11,794 bases of DNA from an uncultured Pseudoclavibacter sp. GTDB lineage: Bacteria; Actinomycetota; Actinomycetes; Actinomycetales; Microbacteriaceae. Both the position numbers and the translations under genes were made by a program. The notes below the pieces were generated by a model. It searched no databases. It was not told the origin of the DNA and worked only from the letters and a program-made list of their open reading frames with translations. Shown piece by piece: positions 7,440 through 11,794 of this stretch (position 1 is its first letter; every line of letters starts with the position of its first letter). The DNA is taken from NCBI GenBank assembly GCA_946221025.1, contig CAMIMS010000057.1:1-11794 (forward strand), in the 5' to 3' direction.

Positions 7440-7489
7440 GGATGCGAGCCCAGATAGAATTCCCCCGGGGGGCCGGGCGCCTCGCATCC
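7440..7489. repeat. long hairpin with GGATGCG arms
   Basis: GGATGCGAG (7440-7448) and CTCGCATCC (7481-7489) pair perfectly over 9 bp. After a CGC bulge (7478-7480), CCC (7449-7451) can pair with GGG (7475-7477), and the loop holds the palindrome CCCCCGGGGG (7462-7471). A second GGATGCG (7434-7440) adjoins the left arm. It may terminate transcription from upstream or insulate the surface gene. It also sits where base composition drops. Confidence 0.55.
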
Positions 7490-7573
7490 CCGCGATAGAA
7501 CGTTGGCGTTTATGCGAATCGCAACGAGCCGCGACGCGTTCATATCAAAAGCATTTCGATTTCCCCTCCGACC

Positions 7574-7602
7574 CTGAGAAAAAGCTGAGTGGGTGTTACG
7601 TT
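7574..7602 (+). promoter_or_regulatory. candidate promoter of the surface protein gene
   Basis: CTGAGA (7574-7579; 4 of 6 to TTGACA) and TACGTT (7597-7602; fits TANNNT) are 17 nt apart. The start point would fall near 7609, inside the dyad that follows. The match is weak; position and spacing are the main support. Confidence 0.35.
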
Positions 7603-7635
7603 GCTTGCAAACTGCAAGCCCAGCCCCACTGGGCT
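7603..7635 (+). promoter_or_regulatory. two overlapping, mutually exclusive hairpins (possible operator or leader switch)
   Basis: Hairpin A pairs GCTTGCA (7603-7609) with TGCAAGC (7613-7619) around AAC; hairpin B pairs AGCCCAG (7617-7623) with CTGGGCT (7629-7635) around CCCCA. They share bases 7617-7619, so both cannot form fully at once. Dyad A abuts the candidate -10 box and covers the likely start point, where a repressor could block transcription. Hairpin B ends 9 nt before the ribosome site GAGG (7645-7648). Both stems are perfect. Function is inferred. Confidence 0.5.
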
Positions 7636-7653
7636 CGAGAATTCGAGGCATTC

Positions 7654-10600
7654 ATGGTGAACCTCCGGAACCGGATCCGCCCCCGAAAAACCGCCGCTGT
7701 CGTTGCCGCCGGTTCAGCGCTCGCACTCATTTCTGGCCTTCTCGTGCCGGAAACACAGGCCAACGCTGCAACAATGCCGACCATTCAGGCCTCGGCTGAG
7801 CGTCTCTACACGGGCACCGGGCACGGTACGGATAGTCGTTGCTATCTCACATCCGACAACGGCTATTCGCCGGCGGATGACACGACTGAGGATGATTTCG
7901 TCTGCACAGCGGACAGCGTCGGGTACGACATTCAGTACAACATTAAAACGGATGACAATCCAGGGGATTTCACAATTGTCTACAAGCTCGATGGGCTTGA
8001 TTGGCGCGATCCGAAACGGCGATATGCGAATGGTAACGCGACAGTCAGTAACATGCGCGACATGTGCGCGAGCCAGGCTGGTATGTACAAAGCGGCGGAA
8101 ACAACTGTTGAGATTGGCGGTCTTCACTACCCGGCCTGCCGAATTAGTGAGGTAAGTCCGAACCTGAATGCATCGATGAAGCTCACGATGACGTGGTCTT
8201 CAGGCGGTGCGGATCGAACGTATGATTCGCTAAATCTGCTCTTCCTTGAGGGTGGGCCTAGGGTCGTGGAAAATCCCCCCCAAGCTCTCGCGTCAGCGCC
8301 AGGATTCACGGCAATCGGTCGGATGCAAGTGGATCCACAGCTCTCAACGGAGGCTTCATACGCTTCAGCCCGAGTCGATGGGATCGACTACGTGACACTT
8401 CCAATTCGAGCGTATGCGCATCGACTGCCCTTCACTGGAGAGCCTGCGAATACCTACACCCAAAAAGGGTCACTCGAGCTTGCTCCTGGGCAGTACATCG
8501 AACTCGACACGACGGGTTTCCCGCCAGGATCGCGGCTGTTCTTGAATGATGCGGAGATCACCGATGGACGGATGTTGCTTGGGTCTAACGCGGCATATAA
8601 CGGTTCGCCGCGAGGTCAGGATTCGATCGCAGCGCAAATTCGACTATACGTTCCTCAGGATTCCTTGCCGCCTATCACCGAAGGAAAAAGCTCTGAATGG
8701 CCGCTGCGAATTAAACAAACCACGCCAGCATTGCAATCCATCGGTGGACAAGAAAACTTCAATGGTGAGCAAGTGCAACCTGGTCAGGAATCCGCAAGCT
8801 GTGAAGCGGATTCGACGAAGACTCGGCCGCAGGCTGGATACCGTGGGCGGGCTGGTTTCGCTAACAATGACTGTGCTGTTGTGCGGTTGTCGTTCAAGAT
8901 TCCACCTGGGGGCCGCGTCAAGAAGAACGTGAGTATGCAGGGCGCGTATCGGTATAAGGAGAACGGTACGACGCAGCACTATCCGAAAATTAAGATCGGG
9001 GATAGGCAAGCCTTCATTGCCTATCTCGAGGTGAATTCGCTGCCTACGACCACGGCTGTTGCCGTATGTGACAGCTGGGACCCGCGGGAGCAGAGCATTG
9101 ACCCCATGCGGCCGATCGGGGTACACGCTTCGGCATCCGCCCCTTTGGTTCCAGATATTAAGGATTTCACCATCGAGTACCTGCCCGGATCTGAGTACAC
9201 ACCCGGTTCGCCCGAAGCGTGCGGTGTGCTCGGAAACTCTGAGGGATGGTTCAGAGAACTGGCCGATGTGCCCGGCGGCCACGAGAATGTGAGAGCGGTC
9301 CGCATCACATCTCCGAGCGTGCGTCTTAATGATGGATTGCGGTTCACGGTTCCCTTCGTAAGTAAGACGACTGCCGAGTACGATGCGCTTCTCGCAGAAC
9401 GAGGTCAATCACGCGACTCGACCGGAGTGACACCCAAGCTCGAGGACCAGATGTACACCTCGATTGCAAATTCGCCATGGCAGTGGCGCGTCGCGGATTT
9501 CTTTCAGCAGGCGGCATCTTTGCAGCCCAGAGTTCAGACTATGCCTGCATTCAAGGACTATTACGTCGTTCAGGGAGGGCCAACAACGATCAATATTTCA
9601 CACGTTGTGGAGCCTCTTGGTTACAGTGACCCACTCACTCCGGTGAGTGTGAATTGGCTGTCGTCCTGTATTTCAGAAGTCGCGCTGAAATCTGTGCAAC
9701 CGTCGGGAGACGAGGATGGCTGGGATGTTGTCATAATCCCACCCGAGAAGACACCCACGGATTGCAAAACCCAGGCCGGAGCCGAGTATCAGCACCGCAT
9801 CGAGATTAAACGCAAGAAACCCGTGCCCGGTGGCATGCCCTCCAATACGAAGATCCACGCAGATTTCGCCTTCGACGTGAAGGTAGATGAGTTCGCAATC
9901 ATTGCTCAAGAGTTGCGAGTGGGCTCGGTCATGCGGTTCCTTGAGTACCCCTCTATGCGCTCGAGCATGGCGGCCTCTGCGGTCGTTACGGGCGCTGCGG
10001 CACTTCGTGCAATGAAAGCAGTAGATAGTACCGCCGCTGAGCCCTCTACAGACGTTACATATAAGGTCGCCTGGTCGAATGGTATTAAGTCGACGATTCG
10101 GAACGCCCGGTGGATTGACGTCCTGCCGTATTCGGGCGACGCCAACGGCACGCGTCTTTCGGGCCCGGTCCGCCTCGTTTCTGTGTCACCGGGAGACGGT
10201 GTGGCCGTCGAATACACCATGGCGGCGCCGCAATCCATTCACACGGATCCCGATCATGTATCGAATCTCGTTGGTGGGGCGACGCGCTGGTGCACTGAAA
10301 TTGGTGCGGGTGTCGGTTGCCCCGCGACTCGTGAAGAAGTCACGGCTATCCGGTTCACGCACGCCGCGGTCCCGTCCGGGTCGTTGACCATTAATAGGAT
10401 CACGATTGATACCTCGCGAAGCCGCGACGGTGACGTCATCGCGAATCGGGTCGGTATTGGTCGAACGCCTGACCTCGTGAATGAGGTTCCGTCGCCTGAT
10501 GTTGTGCGCACAAGGATCAGCACCGGGGACATCTCGGGTCGTGTGTGGCACGACATTGACCGGGATGCCATGAACACGATTAATGAGGATGGTTCATACG

Positions 10601-11794
10601 CCGAGCCGTCGTTTGCGAGTGTGCCAGTTCAGCTGCTTCGCGGTGGTCGTGTTGTTGCTGAGACGACGACGGATGAGGAGGGCGATTACCGATTTACCGG
10701 CGTTATTCGAAAGCCGTTTGCGGTGAACGAGTCGGGCAAGCCCGGTGCGTCTGTGGAACCGTATGCGCGTGACACGTCCACCACATCCGTATCGGAGATG
10801 CTGGATGGCGAGTACGAAGTGCGTGTGCTGCGCTCGGGCACCGGCTCCACGATCCCGGCGCCCGCCTACAACACGTACTCGTTCGACGGTCAGGAGATGG
10901 CTGATGCGCGCGATGTGTCGACGGGCATCGGTCCCGCCGGTGACGGGCTGGCCTTCGGCTCGGTGCCACGGGTGGATTTCGGGTATTACCTGTCAGAGCC
11001 GGGTATCTCGATCATCAAGAAGATCAAGGGTGAAGAAGCCCGTGAGGGTAACGGCGTGATTCTGGATGCGGATGAAGCGGCGGAACTCACGTTCCTCGTC
11101 ACGAACACGGGCAATGAGCCGTTGACCGATGTGGAGGTCACCGACGACACGATTGATGCTTCTGAGATCTCGTGCCCGCAGACGGAGCTCGGTGTTGGTG
11201 AGAGCATGACCTGCACCGCGACCCTGACGGCGATTGGCCCAAACACGACGCACAAGAACACGGCGACGGCGGAGGGCACCGGTCTTCCCAAGCCCAATGG
11301 CGAGCCGGGTACTCGTGTGACCGATAGCGATGAGGCGAATGCGTATAGTCGGGCGAACCCGTCGCTGACGGTGCAGAAGTGGGTCAACGAGACGGATGAG
11401 GAAACCTCTCCGGGTGCGCTCGCCCCGATCGGTGAAGACCTCGCCGTGCGCTACGTCGTCACGAACACCGGTGACGTGCCACTCGAAGGCGTCACGCTGA
11501 CCGATGACAACGTGGCCGGCCAGTTCATCACCTGCCCGCAAACGCGCCTCGCGGTCGGGGAGCCGATGGAGTGCACCGCCGTGGTCGCACCGCTCGCCCC
11601 GGGTGTCATCCACCAGAACACGGTCACCGCGACGGCGAACCCGCCTCGCCTCGTTGACGGATCCGAGGTCCCGGTTGAACCCTCGACCGACACGGTCTTC
11701 GTATACACGCCAGTGAACCCCTCCATTTCGGTCACGAAGACTGACGTCGACACCTCGCCCGGTGCGAAGGTCGACACCGGCCGTGACCTCGAGG
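7654..11794 (+). CDS. large secreted surface protein with SdrD-B-like and DUF11/DUF7507-type domains (3' end cut by window)
   Basis: One frame stays open for at least 1380 codons to the window edge. GAGG (7645-7648) lies 5 nt before ATG 7654 and 8 nt before GTG 7657; either start gives almost the same protein. Residues 1-38 form a Sec signal peptide: basic RNRIRPRK, an Ala/Leu/Val-rich core, and a likely cut after QANA. Residues about 40-790 I do not recognise. Residues about 798-955 (IDVLPYSGD at 821-829, Cys880, Cys889) resemble the beta-module that often precedes SdrD domains in actinobacterial surface proteins. An SdrD/Cna-B-like domain spans about 960-1112, from ISGRVWHDIDRDAM to FGYY. 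From 1116 come 120-residue DUF11/DUF7507-like modules, the third cut off. The family is usually a cell-wall stalk or adhesin; an LPXTG or membrane anchor would lie beyond the window. Codons in the first two thirds are A+T-richer than in the neighbours (AGA, ATA, CTA, AAA, ATT occur), suggesting transfer. Confidence 0.88.
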   Translation, partial: MVNLRNRIRPRKTAAVVAAGSALALISGLLVPETQANAATMPTIQASAERLYTGTGHGTDSRCYLTSDNGYSPADDTTEDDFVCTADSVGYDIQYNIKTDDNPGDFTIVYKLDGLDWRDPKRRYANGNATVSNMRDMCASQAGMYKAAETTVEIGGLHYPACRISEVSPNLNASMKLTMTWSSGGADRTYDSLNLLFLEGGPRVVENPPQALASAPGFTAIGRMQVDPQLSTEASYASARVDGIDYVTLPIRAYAHRLPFTGEPANTYTQKGSLELAPGQYIELDTTGFPPGSRLFLNDAEITDGRMLLGSNAAYNGSPRGQDSIAAQIRLYVPQDSLPPITEGKSSEWPLRIKQTTPALQSIGGQENFNGEQVQPGQESASCEADSTKTRPQAGYRGRAGFANNDCAVVRLSFKIPPGGRVKKNVSMQGAYRYKENGTTQHYPKIKIGDRQAFIAYLEVNSLPTTTAVAVCDSWDPREQSIDPMRPIGVHASASAPLVPDIKDFTIEYLPGSEYTPGSPEACGVLGNSEGWFRELADVPGGHENVRAVRITSPSVRLNDGLRFTVPFVSKTTAEYDALLAERGQSRDSTGVTPKLEDQMYTSIANSPWQWRVADFFQQAASLQPRVQTMPAFKDYYVVQGGPTTINISHVVEPLGYSDPLTPVSVNWLSSCISEVALKSVQPSGDEDGWDVVIIPPEKTPTDCKTQAGAEYQHRIEIKRKKPVPGGMPSNTKIHADFAFDVKVDEFAIIAQELRVGSVMRFLEYPSMRSSMAASAVVTGAAALRAMKAVDSTAAEPSTDVTYKVAWSNGIKSTIRNARWIDVLPYSGDANGTRLSGPVRLVSVSPGDGVAVEYTMAAPQSIHTDPDHVSNLVGGATRWCTEIGAGVGCPATREEVTAIRFTHAAVPSGSLTINRITIDTSRSRDGDVIANRVGIGRTPDLVNEVPSPDVVRTRISTGDISGRVWHDIDRDAMNTINEDGSYAEPSFASVPVQLLRGGRVVAETTTDEEGDYRFTGVIRKPFAVNESGKPGASVEPYARDTSTTSVSEMLDGEYEVRVLRSGTGSTIPAPAYNTYSFDGQEMADARDVSTGIGPAGDGLAFGSVPRVDFGYYLSEPGISIIKKIKGEEAREGNGVILDADEAAELTFLVTNTGNEPLTDVEVTDDTIDASEISCPQTELGVGESMTCTATLTAIGPNTTHKNTATAEGTGLPKPNGEPGTRVTDSDEANAYSRANPSLTVQKWVNETDEETSPGALAPIGEDLAVRYVVTNTGDVPLEGVTLTDDNVAGQFITCPQTRLAVGEPMECTAVVAPLAPGVIHQNTVTATANPPRLVDGSEVPVEPSTDTVFVYTPVNPSISVTKTDVDTSPGAKVDTGRDLE
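10999..11358 (+). repeat. DUF11/DUF7507-type module 1 of the surface protein
   Basis: This covers residues 1116-1235, exactly 120 codons, beginning PGISIIKK. It holds VTNTG at module positions 34-38, VTDD, and CPQTELGVGESMTCTA with cysteines at 59 and 72, followed by HKNTATA. The Cys pair may form a disulfide after export. Such modules usually build an extended stalk. Confidence 0.8.
11359..11718 (+). repeat. DUF11/DUF7507-type module 2 of the surface protein
   Basis: This covers residues 1236-1355, again exactly 120 codons, beginning PSLTVQKW. It aligns with module 1 without gaps; by eye about half the residues between module positions 34 and 91 are identical, including VTNTG, TDD, CPQT, the second Cys and CTA. 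The ends are more divergent. Confidence 0.8.
11719..11794 (+). repeat. DUF11/DUF7507-type module 3 (cut by window edge)
   Basis: Beginning PSISVTKTDVDTSPGA, this has the same start as modules 1 and 2 (P-x-hydrophobic-T/S-V/I-x-K). Only 25 residues are visible. The constant 360-bp step predicts its end near 12078 and suggests further copies beyond. Confidence 0.7.

Larger units (their letters stand above)
7187..7653. other. 467-bp non-coding gap
   Basis: I see no gene here on either strand; short frames have no ribosome site or recognisable product. The first half is G+C-rich and the part after about 7500 is clearly more A+T-rich. It contains three GGATGCG copies (7434, 7440, and 7483 inverted), the perfect palindrome CCCCCGGGGG (7462-7471), a hairpin after the ABC gene and a set of dyads just before the surface protein gene. 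These are listed separately. Confidence 0.7.

Noticed and set aside
7457..7472. GAATTC next to CCCCGGGGGG, with a second GAATTC and a CTCGAG near 7634, resembling a cloning linker
   Set aside because: The sites are scattered, flanking DNA is continuous and hairpin-forming, and no vector sequence is visible; coincidence is simpler.
7305..7651. Short frames on the - strand in the gap before the surface gene (60 and 100 codons)
   Set aside because: No good ribosome site, no family resemblance, and they run through the hairpins and dyads; more likely chance.
8644..9408. 254-codon open frame on the - strand inside the surface protein gene
   Set aside because: The + strand frame is continuous through it with sensible protein sequence, and the - strand product shows no recognisable motif.
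1..11794. A new multi-gene defence, toxin or secretion system
   Set aside because: Apart from the ilv genes there are only a lone ABC exporter and one surface protein, separated by 467 bp of hairpin-rich DNA; no nuclease, toxin, recombinase or sortase gene is visible in the window.

Overview
The window reads as chromosomal DNA of a high-G+C Gram-positive actinobacterium. The family Microbacteriaceae fits best: the ilv genes are close to 70% G+C in the stretches I counted, IlvC starts with GTG behind AAGGAG, and the heptamer GGATGCG is strongly over-represented. The family-level call is inference, because no rRNA or other taxonomic marker is present.

Positions 2-5091 hold a branched-chain amino acid cluster, all on the + strand: ilvD (5' end cut by the window edge), ilvB, ilvN and ilvC. 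Together the products cover three consecutive steps of valine, leucine and isoleucine synthesis: acetohydroxyacid synthase (IlvB catalytic, IlvN regulatory), ketol-acid reductoisomerase (IlvC) and dihydroxyacid dehydratase (IlvD). ilvB and ilvN are 3 nt apart. The two larger gaps (60 and 113 nt) show no obvious promoter, so one operon is likely. Any leader attenuator would lie upstream of ilvD, outside the window.

Positions 5092-5359 form a compact non-coding block. It contains a terminator-like hairpin just after ilvC and two related 51-53 bp palindromes. These share outer ends and a central core but have different base-paired arms. They are the most unusual small-scale structure here. A plausible promoter follows and leads into a 608-residue ABC exporter half-transporter (5360-7186).

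Positions 7187-7653 are non-coding, with several inverted repeats: a hairpin after the ABC gene, a long hairpin with GGATGCG arms at 7440-7489, and two overlapping hairpins beside a candidate promoter. After these begins one very long + strand reading frame, from 7654 to the window edge with no stop (at least 1380 codons). It encodes a secreted surface protein with a Sec signal peptide, about 750 residues I do not recognise, an SdrD/Cna-B-like domain and 120-residue DUF11/DUF7507-type modules. Its anchor would lie beyond the window. The first two thirds of this gene have lower G+C and different codon use from the ilv genes, while its repeat-rich end matches them, which suggests a mosaic or horizontally acquired segment.

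I see no tRNA, rRNA, CRISPR, transposase or phage gene. No clear new multi-gene system is present. The parts that merit attention are the covarying palindromes, the GGATGCG motif and the unrecognised N-terminal region of the surface protein.
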